Positions 28,410-39,455 of a DNA stretch of 64,000 nt are shown here, piece after piece (the stretch's first letter is position 1; each line of letters begins with the position of its first letter). Under the pieces are notes generated by a model. The model had not been told where the DNA came from and made no database searches. It was given only the letters and a program-made list of their open reading frames with translations. Source of the DNA: Rickettsia bellii RML369-C (lineage in GTDB: Bacteria > Pseudomonadota > Alphaproteobacteria > Rickettsiales > Rickettsiaceae); contig NC_007940.1 of the NCBI RefSeq assembly GCF_000012385.1, positions 868,001 through 932,000 on the forward strand, written 5' to 3'. Both the position numbers and the translations under genes were made by a program.

Positions 28410-29421
28410 AATTTTCTTTGGTTTTCTCTGGATCTATTACGGGTACTTTAATCATGCTTTTTCTATACATCTCAACAAATCTATTATGATCATTAAGGTC
28501 ATTAGAAAAATTATGCCCACCTTTTCCATCAACTACAAAAAATAATGCATCTGTTTTAGCAGGTTTTACAACTGCTTCTAGAGATTTTAACGAGGGACAA
28601 GAAATTGGTCCTGGTGGCAATCCTTTAATATAATAAGTATTATACGGCAATTCTTGCAATAAATCTTTTTTAGTTAAAGCTCTTGCTAGCTTAAATTTTC
28701 CTTCCGTTAAAGCATATATAGTAGTAGGATCAGCTTGCAGCTTCATATTCTTTTTTAAACGATTAAGAAATACTGCGGCAATAATAGGCTTCTCTGCATC
28801 AGAACCCGCTTCTTTTTCTACTATAGAAGCAAGCGTTAATATATCAAGCCTAGTTTTTAATGGAGAATCAGGCGAAAGATTTATCATCACTTTATCTAAG
28901 TTATTAGACATTAGATTTCTCATCTGATTGATTATTCGCTCTTTTTGATCACCATATGAGAAAAAATAAGTTGATGGCATTAGGAATCCTTCAGGGATTA
29001 TTCCCTTTATCTCACCTACTAAACGTGTTTCTTCATTAATTTTTTTTACAACTTCCTGAACTACAGTACCCTCAGGCACTATTATTTTATGTATTACAGA
29101 CTTGCCGCTTGCTAAAACTCTTAAAGTTTGCAGAGGCGAAATATTATGCGTGAAAATATATTCACCACTTTTAAGAGGATTTTTTATAGAGTAAATTTTA
29201 GCAATTATCTTAAAAACTTCTGGATATTTTATTACTTTATTAGAGTAAAGTTTTGTAACTATTTGGTTTATAGATAATTTAGGCTCGATAATTATTGTTT
29301 TAGTTTGAGCTAAATTACCCGGTACAAAAATATAAAATACGCCGAAGTTTAATATGGTAATAAATATAATTAAAGATAATGTGGCTAAAAAAAACTTGAT
29401 TTTTAATATATTTTTTAACAT
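28402..29421 (-). CDS. mltG: endolytic murein transglycosylase
   Basis: 339 aa inner-membrane protein with one N-terminal helix (about 8-32) and a periplasmic YceG domain. The catalytic glutamate is in [10 protein letters not shown], followed by [18 protein letters not shown] and [18 protein letters not shown], all MltG signatures. It cuts nascent glycan strands and sets chain length. Upstream of cyaY, overlapping. Confidence 0.95.
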   Translation of the reverse strand: MLKNILKIKFFLATLSLIIFITILNFGVFYIFVPGNLAQTKTIIIEPKLSINQIVTKLYSNKVIKYPEVFKIIAKIYSIKNPLKSGEYIFTHNISPLQTLRVLASGKSVIHKIIVPEGTVVQEVVKKINEETRLVGEIKGIIPEGFLMPSTYFFSYGDQKERIINQMRNLMSNNLDKVMINLSPDSPLKTRLDILTLASIVEKEAGSDAEKPIIAAVFLNRLKKNMKLQADPTTIYALTEGKFKLARALTKKDLLQELPYNTYYIKGLPPGPISCPSLKSLEAVVKPAKTDALFFVVDGKGGHNFSNDLNDHNRFVEMYRKSMIKVPVIDPEKTKENYE

Positions 29422-29639
29422 TTTTTATAAAACTTAGAAAATACCATGAAATATGGTTTTTTCTTGACATTTAAAATAACATGTAGTAGAAATAACTTAA
29501 AGTTTGGTTAAGATCATATATTTGCTAATAATTATATACTGCTTGTAAAATAGATCAAGAGTTTTAAAATTTAGCACTGAAATATTTGGATTATATTAAA
29601 AGACTATAGTAAATATCACTCCATTTTAGAAATTATGAA

Positions 29640-29825
29640 CCCCCAAATTTGGCTTACCAACCTTTGAAATATCAAGGGTATAGCAAAAAGCAATGAAGTT
29701 CAGACATTAAATTTGCAAGCGAGATTGCAGAGCGTATACTAAATACGTGAGCAAAATCGAGACTCACTAAATTTGATGTATCAACTTTATTGCTTGAAGC
29801 TATATATATACTGATCTTAATAATA
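29640..29825. repeat. Rickettsia palindromic elements, one nested in a truncated other
   Basis: A partial element (caaatttggcttaccaacct) is followed by a second whose ends agcaaaaagcaatgaagtt and aactttattgcttgaagct are inverted. It carries the internal gagcgtatactaaatacgtgagc. Within the 417-base gap 29422-29838 I see nothing else but AT-rich sequence. Confidence 0.7.
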
Positions 29826-29838
29826 GGCATTATATAAT

Positions 29839-30132
29839 ATGACACAAGATCAAGACAACGATCCAAAAAATAACGAAAGCGATAAGCTAAAATCTTTGCA
29901 TAATAAATTAGGAAGCATTTCAGGCTTCTTAATGACAATGCGTTCTGACACTATTGAAGAACAAAAGAAAATTTCGCATGATTTAAAAGCTTTAATGAAA
30001 CAGATTAATACTATGCAAAAAAGTATAGAAATATATTTTATTGTTATATTAGTATTAATGTTTTTCATGACGCAAAAAATGCTTTGGAGCGGTTCAAGCA
30101 AAAACCTTTCTCTTTTAACAAATTTATTTTAA
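29839..30132 (+). CDS. small unknown protein with coiled coil and C-terminal helix
   Basis: 97 aa, no family named. Charged N-terminus (MTQDQDNDPKNNESDK), a heptad-like helix about 20-58 (LHNKLGSISGFLMTMRSD then KKISHDLKALMKQINTMQ), then one membrane helix (IYFIVILVLMFFMTQ). Topology suggests a tail-anchored inner-membrane protein. Its 3' end overlaps lpxB's 3' end by 9 bases, convergently. The RPE ends just upstream, so the message may start inside or before the repeat. Confidence 0.6.
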   Translation: MTQDQDNDPKNNESDKLKSLHNKLGSISGFLMTMRSDTIEEQKKISHDLKALMKQINTMQKSIEIYFIVILVLMFFMTQKMLWSGSSKNLSLLTNLF

Positions 30133-31269
30133 GAATTCTTGTCTAATAATTTTTGTAGCTAAATAAGATGGATATATGTTTGATTTAAACCCTAACTCTT
30201 GTAAAATCTTGTGACTTTCCGTTATTTGCTTATCAACTTCCTGAGGATTTAACAATAATTCTTTTAATTTATCACTAATAAGATTAGCTTCACAATTAAA
30301 TTGAATAAATTCCGGAATTATTTCTCTATTCCCTATTATATTAATCAAAGTAACATATTTGATTTTTATCAACAACCTAATAATAATAAAACTAAAAATA
30401 TTAACTTTGTACGCTACAATCATAGGAGTACCAGACGCTGCTATCTCTAAAGTATTAGTACCAGATTTGGCTAATGCTAAGTCAGAAACAGCATAGCTTT
30501 TCAATCTTTCATATGAGAATATATAATTAAACCTAACCTTTTCTAAAAAAGGCTTTATTATTCTTTCATGATCAGGATTTGCAAGCGGAAATATTACCAT
30601 AAGTTTTTTTTTATGGTCATCATAAACTTTTTCAATAGCAGGGATAAAAATTGGTAGATGTCTTAAGATTTCCCCTTTTCTACTTCCAAGTGTAACGCAT
30701 AAAACTTTTGTATCCTCATCTATTTCAAGCTCTTGTCGCAAAGCCACCTTATCACTATAAAATTCCTGCTCCATTATCGGGTGACCTATATACCTGCAAT
30801 CAAGCCCAACTTTGGTAAAATATGGTGGCTCAAAAGGTAGTAGAGCAAACAAGCAATTATAGATTTTTGCATATTTTGCTGCCCTGCCCTCTTTATAAGC
30901 CCAAACTGATGGTGCAACAATATGAATCATCTTAAGTTCTGGCAAACGCTCTCTTACCTTAGCTGCCACACGGTAAGTAAATCCTGGCGAATCAATGGTA
31001 ATTAATATGTCAGGTTTATTATCTATTATATCTTCGACTGTTTTATTAATTAATTTTTTTATCCTAAAAATATGAGGTATTACTTCAAAAAAGCCCATCA
31101 AATTTATTTCAGATATTGGAAATAGGCTTTCAAAATTGCCAGCTTCTTCCATATTTCGTCCTCCTATTCCGATAATCTTTAATTCTTTATCAGCTTTTAG
31201 ATTTCGAATTATCCGACCACCAGCAAAATCCCCCGACGCTTCACCTGCTATGAAGTAAATTTTTTTCAT
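30124..31269 (-). CDS. lpxB: lipid-A-disaccharide synthase
   Basis: About 381 aa GT19 glycosyltransferase that joins UDP-diacylglucosamine to lipid X, forming the lipid A disaccharide. IAGEASGDFAGGR at the N-terminus, CRYIGHPIMEQ, TLGSRKGEI and AKSGTNTLEIA are the family blocks. The start is taken as the ATG at 31269 because MKKIYFIAGE is the canonical beginning. The longer reading to 31308 has no support. An rpn pseudogene lies just upstream. Confidence 0.96.
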   Translation of the reverse strand: MKKIYFIAGEASGDFAGGRIIRNLKADKELKIIGIGGRNMEEAGNFESLFPISEINLMGFFEVIPHIFRIKKLINKTVEDIIDNKPDILITIDSPGFTYRVAAKVRERLPELKMIHIVAPSVWAYKEGRAAKYAKIYNCLFALLPFEPPYFTKVGLDCRYIGHPIMEQEFYSDKVALRQELEIDEDTKVLCVTLGSRKGEILRHLPIFIPAIEKVYDDHKKKLMVIFPLANPDHERIIKPFLEKVRFNYIFSYERLKSYAVSDLALAKSGTNTLEIAASGTPMIVAYKVNIFSFIIIRLLIKIKYVTLINIIGNREIIPEFIQFNCEANLISDKLKELLLNPQEVDKQITESHKILQELGFKSNIYPSYLATKIIRQEFLK

Positions 31270-31288
31270 TTTGTTCAAAAGTTCTAAA

Positions 31289-32187
31289 TTATTTCTTAAG
31301 GTCCTCAATTTCTGTTTTTAGTTTTTCAATTTCCTCTATAATTAACCCTGTAGCTCTCATTATCGTATTTATATCTACATTATCAAGTAATAAGTTCTTT
31401 GCTATCTCAATATTTCTTCTAGCTTCACCTCGTGCCTCACCTCTTGCCTCACCTCTAGCTTCAGCTTTTTTAAGAGTATTAGTTTCAATTCTAAGCCACT
31501 TTAAGCGGTCTTCATATTCTTCTCTTTCTTCTTTAGTAAAGTTTATTATTTCAAGTACTGTTAACGCTTTTTTTAAATCTTTATTATCTAGCTCTTTAGG
31601 AAGGTTATCCTTATTAAGCAAATCATGACGTGTTAAAAAAGCTAGCCACATATCTAAAGCATTTTTAACTTTTTCTACTATATCCGATATGTCCTCTTTA
31701 GCACTTTGGCAAACTTATTAAGCTCTATCGTATGTAATTCTATATCATAAAAATATTTTAAGCCGGTGTCTTTTTCATGTAAATTAAAAATATTATGATA
31801 TTTATCTGTGTCCGTAATACTTGTAAAATTAAGAATATGAATACCTATCGTTTTATTTAACTTTGAGTAATCGTCCCCCTCTTTTAATTGTTGGGTATAC
31901 ATTTTTGCCCAATAATATAAGGCTCTTTGATCATAATCCGCTTCATCCGTTACTTGTATTTCAACGTTAAATATTTTACCGCTTTCACTTTGTGCTTTAA
32001 TATCAAGTACAAAGAGTTTATCTGCTTTAAAATTTTTCGGATTATACGGATTAAGTAGTGTCGCCTCTACAATTTGATCTTCCTTGCCTACTATCGAATT
32101 AACAAGCGATATTAGTAAATCCTTGTTCTCTTCTACTCCAAAGATTTTTTTAAATGCTAAATCTACACGAGGATTAACTTCAGACAT
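31289..32187 (-). pseudogene. Rpn-family PD-(D/E)XK nuclease, frameshifted
   Basis: The N-terminal piece (ATG at 32187, MSEVNPRVDLAFKKIFG) has the PD-(D/E)XK_2 core with VLDIKAQSESG and FNVEIQVTDEAD, and ends after LKRTYRI at 31678. Another frame continues without a gap as KEDISDIVEKVKNALDMWLAFL, then the C-terminal helices and the typical (EARG)4-like tail and TIMRATGLI segment, ending at 31289. One indel near 31700 separates them. Rpn proteins (recombination-promoting nucleases, often annotated as transposases) cut DNA. The catalytic part alone might still be made. Confidence 0.8.
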
Positions 32188-32256
32188 ATTAATTATTACC
32201 TTCCATATTATTTATTATCATACCATAAACCGCATAAAAATCCAGTTATGCATTTA

Positions 32257-33765
32257 TCAATACTCCATTTTACGATAGCTTAAAGCTTCAGCAATATGCA
32301 TTCTTAAAACTTTATCTTCACTTTCAAGATCGGCTATAGTACGTGCTACTCTAAGTATTCGGTTGTAAGCACGCATTGATAAACGAAACTTACTTGCAGC
32401 TTCATTTAGTAAATCTTTACCCTCATCTACGGGCATTGCATAATCTATCAATAACTGACCATCCAATCTATTATTTGTTTTAATATTATAACCCTCATAT
32501 CTTCTTTCTTGGATTATGCGTACCTTTTCTATTCTTTTAGCAATATCTTCTGATTTTTCTTCAGAACTCTCATTTGTTAAATCATAAATATTAATATTAG
32601 GCACTTCTATGTGCAAATCAAATCTATCCATAATAGGACCAGAAATTTTCATTTTATAATCATCTCCGCATTTTGGAGCTTTAACACATTCTTTATAAGA
32701 ATCACCTAAATAGCCACATTTACAAGGATTCATGGCTGCTATTAACTGAAAATTTGCTGGATATTTTATATGGGCATTTGATCTTGAAATTAGTATCTCA
32801 CCATTTTCGATAGGTTGCCTTAAAGATTCAATAACATGCTGAGGAAATTCAGGTAGTTCATCCAAAAACAATACGCCATTATGGGCAAGTGTAATCTCAC
32901 CTGGTCTTACCTTTTTTCCAACACCACCACCAACCATAGCAGCAAGTGAACATGAATGATGAGGAGTTCTAAATGGTCTTATTTTAGTAAGCTTACCATC
33001 TAAAAACTTTCCAGCAATACTTGTTACCATGCTACATTCTAAAATCTCTTTCACCGACATTTTAGGCAGTATTCCAGGCAGGCAGCTTGCAAGCCTTGAT
33101 TTTCCTGTACCAGGAGGACCAAACATTAACAAATTATGACCACCTGATGCAGAAATTTCTAAAGCTCTTTTAGCTATATTTTGTCCTCTTACATCTTTAA
33201 AATCAGGGTAATTTGCTGGCTCGTCTTGGACGATAGCTTCTGGAGGACTTAGAACTTGTGAACCTTTAAAATGATTTACTAACTCAATTAAATTACCTGC
33301 TACAAGTATATTATCATTACCTGACCAAGCAACTTCAGATGAGTTTTTATTCGAGCAAATTAGCCCCTTACCTCTAGCAGTAGCACCAATTGCCGCAGGC
33401 AATGCACCATTTACCGGCAATATCGACCCATCTAAAGATAACTCACCTATTATTAGATATTCTGCTATTTCAGTTTCTGGCAAAATATTCATAGCAGTAA
33501 GTATTGCACAAGCAATTGCAAGGTCGAAATGACTACCCTCTTTTACTAAATCTGCTGGAGCTAAATTTATCAAAATTTTTTTGGTGGGTAATGCAAGCCC
33601 TATAGAAGATAAAGCTGCTTTAACTCGCTCTTTTGACTCAGCAATAGTTTTGTCAGCAAGCCCTACTATGGTAAAAGCAGGTATACCAGGCGATATTTGT
33701 ACCTGCACATCAACATCAGTGATATCAATCCCGTTGAATGTAAGACTTGCTATATGAATTATCAT
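32257..33765 (-). CDS. comM: YifB/ComM-type Mg-chelatase-like AAA+ ATPase
   Basis: 502 aa. An N-terminal Lon-S16-like domain (TIVGLADKTIAESKERV, LAPADLVKEG) is followed by an AAA+ domain with Walker A GPPGTGKSR (about 222) and Walker B FLDELPEF. A cysteine cluster NPCKCGYLGD..CVKAPKC comes next. ComM is a hexameric helicase that promotes branch migration in natural transformation. In an obligate intracellular host its role may be recombination repair. Confidence 0.93.
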   Translation of the reverse strand: MIIHIASLTFNGIDITDVDVQVQISPGIPAFTIVGLADKTIAESKERVKAALSSIGLALPTKKILINLAPADLVKEGSHFDLAIACAILTAMNILPETEIAEYLIIGELSLDGSILPVNGALPAAIGATARGKGLICSNKNSSEVAWSGNDNILVAGNLIELVNHFKGSQVLSPPEAIVQDEPANYPDFKDVRGQNIAKRALEISASGGHNLLMFGPPGTGKSRLASCLPGILPKMSVKEILECSMVTSIAGKFLDGKLTKIRPFRTPHHSCSLAAMVGGGVGKKVRPGEITLAHNGVLFLDELPEFPQHVIESLRQPIENGEILISRSNAHIKYPANFQLIAAMNPCKCGYLGDSYKECVKAPKCGDDYKMKISGPIMDRFDLHIEVPNINIYDLTNESSEEKSEDIAKRIEKVRIIQERRYEGYNIKTNNRLDGQLLIDYAMPVDEGKDLLNEAASKFRLSMRAYNRILRVARTIADLESEDKVLRMHIAEALSYRKMEY

Positions 33766-33799
33766 GTTTTAAAGCACTACCTTTGATTGCAAAGGTATA

Positions 33800-35158
33800 C
33801 TACAGAACAAACTTTGCTAAGTCAAGATTAGTTAGTATTTTTGATAATTGATTTTCTACAAATTTATCATCTATAGATATTTTTTCACCTTGCATTTCAC
33901 TAGCTCTAAAGCTTATATCTTCAAGTAAATTCTCAAGTATAGTATGCAATCTTCTTGCTCCTATATCTTCGATTTCTAGATTAACTGTAGTAGCGTAATC
34001 TGCAATTTTCTCTATAGCGGAATTCGTAAATTCAAGTTCTACTTTCTCAGTACCTATTAAAGCCGAATATTGCTTTATTAAGCTAGTTTCAGGCTCAAGT
34101 AGTATCTTTATCATATCCTCTTTAGTTAATGAATTCAGCTCTACTCTAATAGGTAATCTTCCTTGCAATTCAGGTAATAAATCTGAGGGTTTTGCAATGT
34201 GAAAAGCTCCTGAAGCAATAAATAATATGTGATCTGTTTTAACAGGACCATATTTTGTATTAACTGTTGTCCCCTCAATCAAAGGTAGTAAATCCTTTTG
34301 CACGCCCTCTCTACTTATTTCTGAATTCTTTGCTCCAGAATTAGCTACTGAGGCAATCTTATCAATTTCATCAATAAAGACTATCCCATCATTTTCAACT
34401 AAATTAATTGCCTGCTGGATGATTTTTTCTTGATCAATTAATTTTTCAGACTCTTCTGATAAAATTATACTCATTGCTTCTTTAACTAACATTTTCTTTG
34501 TTTTAGTTTTAGTCGTTCCAAAAGCTCTTCCTATCATATCACCAAGATTAAGCACTCCCATAGATGCCCCAGGCATGCCAGGTATTTCAAAGCTACCTCC
34601 GCCTACAGGAGCTGTATCAGCTACACTAATTTCAATTTCCGTATCATCAAGCTCGCCACTTAAGATTTTTTCTTGAAACTTTTCTCTTGTCTTACTACTT
34701 GAAGTCTTACCTACTAGACTCTCTAATACTCTTTCGATTGCTTTCTCACGTGCATTAATATCTACTTCCGTTTTAGCTATCGTTTTTTGAGTATTAACCG
34801 CTATTTCTACTAAATCACGAATTATTGATTCTACGTCACGCCCTACATAGCCAACCTCGGTGAACTTTGTTGCTTCTATTTTATAAAAAGGAGAATTAGT
34901 AAGTTTAGCAAGTCTTCTTGCAATTTCTGTTTTACCGACTCCCGTTGAACCTATCATTAAGATATTTTTTGGTACTATTTCATTACGTAAATTTCCCTCT
35001 ACTCTTTTACGACGACCACGATTTCTAAGGGCAATAGCAACGGCTTTTTTAGCCTTTTCTTGACCTACGATAAATCTGTTAAGCTCGTTAACTATTTGAG
35101 AAGGTGTAAGCCCCATAGGGTCTTTTTTATTAGTATTAGTAGTTTTAGTAGATTTCAT
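33800..35158 (-). CDS. hslU: ATP-dependent protease ATPase subunit HslU
   Basis: 452 aa AAA+ unfoldase of the HslVU protease. Walker [14 protein letters not shown] (about 70), Walker [11 protein letters not shown], sensor region, and C-terminal LDLAKFVL, the tail that docks into HslV. The ATG overlaps the hslV stop by 4 bases (ATGA), so the two are translationally coupled. Intact. Confidence 0.97.
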
Positions 35159-35703
35159 ACAACTTTTTCCGTTATAATATTATGGTTAGAAAATACACAA
35201 AGATCTGCTGCTATATTCATAGATTTTAAAGCAATTTCTTCAGCAGTTAGAGGATTATCGTAAGACATTAAAGCACGTGCTGCGGATAAGGCGAATAGAC
35301 CGCCTGAACCTATTGCTGCAACATTATTCTCTGGCTCAACAACATCACCGTTACCAGTTAAAATTAGTATATGATTGCGATCAGCAACAATCATCATTGC
35401 TTCTAAACGACGTAAATATTTGTCGCTACGCCAATCTTTTGCAAGCTCAACCGCACTTCTAAGCAAATTATGCTTATGTTGCTCTATTTTTACTTCTAAC
35501 TTTTCAAATAAAGCAAGCCCGTCAGCAGTAGAACCAGCAAAACCTGCAATAATTTTATTATTAGCTATAGTTCGTAATTTTCGAGCAGTAGATTTTAATA
35601 CTGTATTGCCGTGTGAAACTTGTCCATCTGCTGCTATAATTATTTCTTCGTTCTTTTTTAAACAAAGTATTGTAGTGCCATGTAAGGCTAAATTATCTGA
35701 CAT
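35155..35703 (-). CDS. hslV: ATP-dependent protease peptidase subunit HslV
   Basis: About 182 aa proteasome-beta-like peptidase. The N-terminal nucleophile is a threonine of [11 protein letters not shown], after a short propeptide as in other alphaproteobacteria. [11 protein letters not shown] and [14 protein letters not shown] are family blocks. The start MSDNLALHG at 35703 fits the family. The longer reading to 35751 is not needed. First gene of the hslVU pair. Confidence 0.96.
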
Positions 35704-35839
35704 AATGTAAAATTTATTGATATTAATTTGCTGATTAAGTAATATATTCATTATTTATAATAATTAAATAATGTTAATTATTACTTGAGTAATCCAGTTA
35801 TAGTTAATTATCTTTTTTTGAATTTTCAAGGTTTAAATA

Positions 35840-36196
35840 ATGAATATATATGCAATATACATTAACCCTGCACAAAAAAATAATAATTTTATTGTCATTA
35901 AAGAAAGTTTTTCATGGACAGCAGCACTTTTAAGTGTATTCTGGGCATTATACCATAAAATGTGGTTACCTGTTATTATAGCTGTAACGATAAATTTAAT
36001 AGCAATGGCAATTAATATATCTGAGTTAACATTTGCATTAAAGCTAATTGTCATGTTAATATTCGGTTTTTTTGCTGCCGATATTAGAGAAAATCATTTA
36101 AAAAGAAATGATTTTACGCTTAAAGATATAGTAGTTGCGGGTTCACAAGTAGAAGCTGAATTAAAATTTCTGGAGCGTAATAATTATGTACAATAA
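35840..36196 (+). CDS. DUF2628-like small membrane protein
   Basis: 118 aa. A polar N-terminus with FIVIKESFSWTAALLSVFWAL, two to three helices, and a cytosolic tail beginning RENHLKRNDF, the DUF2628 layout. Function unknown. It overlaps the next gene by 11 bases, forming an operon with HIT and asd. Divergent from hslVU. Confidence 0.75.
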   Translation: MNIYAIYINPAQKNNNFIVIKESFSWTAALLSVFWALYHKMWLPVIIAVTINLIAMAINISELTFALKLIVMLIFGFFAADIRENHLKRNDFTLKDIVVAGSQVEAELKFLERNNYVQ

Positions 36197-36539
36197 AGAA
36201 AATATTTTTGCAAAGATTATAAATAAAAATTTACCGGCAGAAGTAATTTATGAAGATGAGCAGGTTTTAGCATTTAAAGATATAGCACCTGTTGCACCAG
36301 TACATATTATTATTATACCTAAAAATGAATATATCGATTACGCCGATTTTATTTCTAAAGCTTCAGTGGAAGAAATAAAACATTTTTTTGCTAAGATTTC
36401 TGATATAGCAAATAAAGCAGGACTAGATAAAGACGGATATCGCTTAATCACCAATAAAGGCGAGAAGTCCGGACAAACTATTTTTCATTTCCATTTTCAT
36501 ATTATTGGTGGTGAAAAACTTATTGGATTAATTAAATAA
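36186..36539 (+). CDS. HIT-family nucleotide hydrolase (HinT-like)
   Basis: 117 aa. The HIT triad is [10 protein letters not shown], and [20 protein letters not shown] plus [10 protein letters not shown] are the conserved N-terminal strands. HinT enzymes hydrolyse purine phosphoramidates. It overlaps the DUF2628 gene and is 2 bases upstream of asd. Confidence 0.92.
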   Translation: MYNKENIFAKIINKNLPAEVIYEDEQVLAFKDIAPVAPVHIIIIPKNEYIDYADFISKASVEEIKHFFAKISDIANKAGLDKDGYRLITNKGEKSGQTIFHFHFHIIGGEKLIGLIK

Positions 36540-36541
36540 AA

Positions 36542-37558
36542 ATGACTAAGAAATATAATATTGCTGTTATCGGTGCTACCGGAAATGTAGGTCGTGAAAC
36601 CTTAAATATTCTAGCAGAACGCAATTTTCCTATTAATAAAATCTATGCTGTTGCCTCAAATAATTCTATTGGAAAAAAAGTTAGTTTTGGCGAGCAAGTA
36701 TTACAAATAAGTAGCTTAGATGATCTAGATTTTGAAGAAATAGATATTGCATTTTTTTCAGCAGGTTCGGAGGTATCAAAAAAGTTTATACCAATTGCTA
36801 TTGTTAAAAACTGTATGGTTATTGATAAATCTTCTTTTTTTAGACTAAGTGAAGATATACCTTTAATTGTACCTGAGGCTAATTTATCAACACTTAAAGA
36901 CTTTGCCATTAAAAATATTATATCGAATCCTAACTGCATTGCGATTCCTCTTGCAGTTGTGCTTAAACCGCTAGATAATGAAATAAGTATAAAAAGAGTT
37001 GTAATATCTACTTATCAATCAGTATCCGGAGCAGGTAAAGCAGGAATGGATGAACTTTATGATCAAACAAAATCTAAGTATATCTTTGAAGAAAAAAGCC
37101 CCAACATATTTCCAAAACAAATTGCATTCAATTTATTTCCTCACATAGGTGATTTAAATAAAGATGGTTATACAAGTGAAGAATCAAAAATTGCTTTAGA
37201 GCTACAGAAGATTATTGGTGATCATCTTAAAGTTAGCGTAACTTCTGTACGAGTACCTGTATTTGTTGGTCATTCTATATCCGTTAATATAGAATTTAGT
37301 AGTAAAGTGGATGCTAAAGAAGTTGAGGAAATACTAGAAGATGCTGACGGGGTTGTTATGATTTCGCAAACTAAAGATTTAGCCTATATTTCACCTACTG
37401 AAGTAGTGGGTGAAGACGCTGTATATGTCTCACGCATTAGGGATGATGAAAGTAAAGAGAACGCCATAAATTTATGGATTACATGCGATAATTTACGTAA
37501 AGGAGCTGCTTTAAATAGCGTGCAAATCGCTGAAGAATTAATTAAAACTTATTTATAA
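36542..37558 (+). CDS. asd: aspartate-semialdehyde dehydrogenase
   Basis: 338 aa NADPH enzyme that turns aspartyl phosphate into the semialdehyde, needed for diaminopimelate of peptidoglycan. [14 protein letters not shown] binds the nucleotide, the catalytic cysteine is in [11 protein letters not shown] (about 134), [11 protein letters not shown] follows, and the active-site histidine is in [12 protein letters not shown]. Full length and intact. Confidence 0.96.
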   Translation: MTKKYNIAVIGATGNVGRETLNILAERNFPINKIYAVASNNSIGKKVSFGEQVLQISSLDDLDFEEIDIAFFSAGSEVSKKFIPIAIVKNCMVIDKSSFFRLSEDIPLIVPEANLSTLKDFAIKNIISNPNCIAIPLAVVLKPLDNEISIKRVVISTYQSVSGAGKAGMDELYDQTKSKYIFEEKSPNIFPKQIAFNLFPHIGDLNKDGYTSEESKIALELQKIIGDHLKVSVTSVRVPVFVGHSISVNIEFSSKVDAKEVEEILEDADGVVMISQTKDLAYISPTEVVGEDAVYVSRIRDDESKENAINLWITCDNLRKGAALNSVQIAEELIKTYL

Positions 37559-37568
37559 AATAATTAAT

Positions 37569-39326
37569 ATGGATAATAAAAACACTGCCTTAAATAAAAA
37601 AAATCCTTTGATGATCGCACTAGGAGAGTGCCGAACAGCTTTTTGGATAGTTTTTTGGTTCGCCTTTGTAATTAATTTACTAATGTTAATTACTCCCCTT
37701 TATTCACTACAAGTTTTAGATAGGGTGCTTGGTAGTGGTAATTTATATACATTATTATATTTATCGATAATAATTGCTTATATTTACTTTGTTTACGGGT
37801 TACTGCAAATTGCTCGTTCTTTTACTCTTATAAAAGTGGGAGAATGGCTTGATCGAACGGTAGCACCAGTGATTTTTGCCTCTTCGATTTCAGCGGCAGC
37901 AACACGTGTAAATATGGGGTCTAGCCAGCTATTACGTGATTTTCAATCCGTTAAAACATTCCTAACAAGTACCGGAATTAATACCTTATTCGATGCACCT
38001 TGGAGTTTGATCTATATTGCAGTTATTTTCTCGATTCATCCGTATATCGGTTTTATTACGGTTTTTGGTGCAATTGTAATAGTTTCAACCGCTTTCTTTA
38101 ATGCGGCGGCTACTAACAAAACCTTAGGTGAAGCTACAGAATTCTCGATTAAAGGTATGACGCAAGCCGATATTGCTAATAGAAATGCCGAAGTAGTAGA
38201 AGCAATGGGGATGATGAAAAATGTTACAAAAAATTGGCATAAATTTAACTTAGCAGCACTTGATAAACAATCAACCGCTAGCTATCGTAATGGCGTCATT
38301 TCTAACTTTTCAAGGTTTATCCGTAACATAATGCAAATGGCAGTTACTGGCGTTGGTGCTTACCTTGTTGTAGAAACTCATGGGGCATCAATGACTCCTG
38401 GTAACATGATTATGAGCTCTATAATAGTTGGTAGAGCACTTGCTCCTTTTGATAATGCTATTGAATTATGGAAAAGCATGAGCGGAGCTATTAAATCATT
38501 CAAAAATATCAACAACCTATTTAATACTTATGCTTCTCGTGACGAAGCAATGCCGATTCCAAACGTTGAGGGACATTTAACTGTAGAAAATATTTACTAT
38601 GCCCACCCTGTTCCAAAGCATATGCCACAACCACCCACACCAAAATATATTTTAAAAGGTGTTAGTTTTGCGGTACAACCAGGTGAAATTTTAGCAATTA
38701 TCGGACCATCAGCAACCGGAAAGTCAACTTTAGCTAAAATCATAGTTGGTGTATGGCGAGAATCCTCAGGCTCAGTACGTTTAGATGAGGCTGAAATTTA
38801 TCGTTGGAATAGAGAAGATTTTGGCAGACATGTCGGCTACTTACCTCAAGGAATAGAGCTTTTCAGTGGTAGCATCAAGCAAAATATTGCTAGAATGGAA
38901 GACAATGCTAATCCACAAAAAGTTATTGAAGCAGCTAAACTAGCTGGTGCTCATGAAATGATATTAAGATTTCCTGACGGTTATGATTCAGATATAGGTC
39001 CTGCCGGCTCTAATTTATCAGGTGGACAAAGACAACGTATAGGACTTGCTAGAGCATTTTATGGTGATCCAAAGCTGGTGATTTTAGACGAGCCTAATGC
39101 TAATTTAGATGAAGCTGGTGAAGTAGCACTTGCGAGTGCTTTAAAGCAAGCAAAACTAAAAGGAATATCAGTCGTTGTAATTTCACATAGACCTTCTGTA
39201 TTATCAGTTGTTGATAAGATCTTAATATTACAGGATGGTGCTGTTGCAGTTCACGGAACACCAGATGAAATTCAGAACCACTTTAAAACTTTAAAAGGCG
39301 GCACAATTCATATTAATAACAAATAG
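37569..39326 (+). CDS. aprD: type I secretion ABC transporter (AprD/PrtD family)
   Basis: 585 aa with an N-terminal six-helix domain and a C-terminal ABC ATPase. Walker A is GPSATGKSTLAK (about 385), signature LSGGQRQRIGLARAF, Walker B LVILDEPNANLDE, switch His ISHRPS. No N-terminal peptidase domain, so it is the AprD/PrtD type that exports proteins with C-terminal signals. AprE follows after an RPE. The outer-membrane partner (TolC) and any substrate gene are not in this window. Confidence 0.88.
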   Translation: MDNKNTALNKKNPLMIALGECRTAFWIVFWFAFVINLLMLITPLYSLQVLDRVLGSGNLYTLLYLSIIIAYIYFVYGLLQIARSFTLIKVGEWLDRTVAPVIFASSISAAATRVNMGSSQLLRDFQSVKTFLTSTGINTLFDAPWSLIYIAVIFSIHPYIGFITVFGAIVIVSTAFFNAAATNKTLGEATEFSIKGMTQADIANRNAEVVEAMGMMKNVTKNWHKFNLAALDKQSTASYRNGVISNFSRFIRNIMQMAVTGVGAYLVVETHGASMTPGNMIMSSIIVGRALAPFDNAIELWKSMSGAIKSFKNINNLFNTYASRDEAMPIPNVEGHLTVENIYYAHPVPKHMPQPPTPKYILKGVSFAVQPGEILAIIGPSATGKSTLAKIIVGVWRESSGSVRLDEAEIYRWNREDFGRHVGYLPQGIELFSGSIKQNIARMEDNANPQKVIEAAKLAGAHEMILRFPDGYDSDIGPAGSNLSGGQRQRIGLARAFYGDPKLVILDEPNANLDEAGEVALASALKQAKLKGISVVVISHRPSVLSVVDKILILQDGAVAVHGTPDEIQNHFKTLKGGTIHINNK

Positions 39327-39334
39327 TGCAAAAT

Positions 39335-39427
39335 CGTCATTGCGAAAAAAAACCGTAAGTTTTTGCGAAGCAATCTCAGGAGTTTATCTTAACGAGGTTG
39401 CCACGTCGCTACTCTCCTCGCAACGAC
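39335..39427. repeat. Rickettsia palindromic element inside the aprDE operon
   Basis: cgtcattgcgaaaaaa to ctcctcgcaacgac, with gaagcaatctcagg inside. It separates the stop of aprD from the aprE start and would form a stem-loop in the shared mRNA. Confidence 0.8.
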
Positions 39428-39455
39428 AAAAAATAATAATGAATGATTAAATATT

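Noticed and set aside
31400..31480. Tandem GEAR repeats in the rpn tail considered as an unusual variable tract
   Set aside because: (G/A)EAR repeats are normal at the end of Rpn-family proteins.
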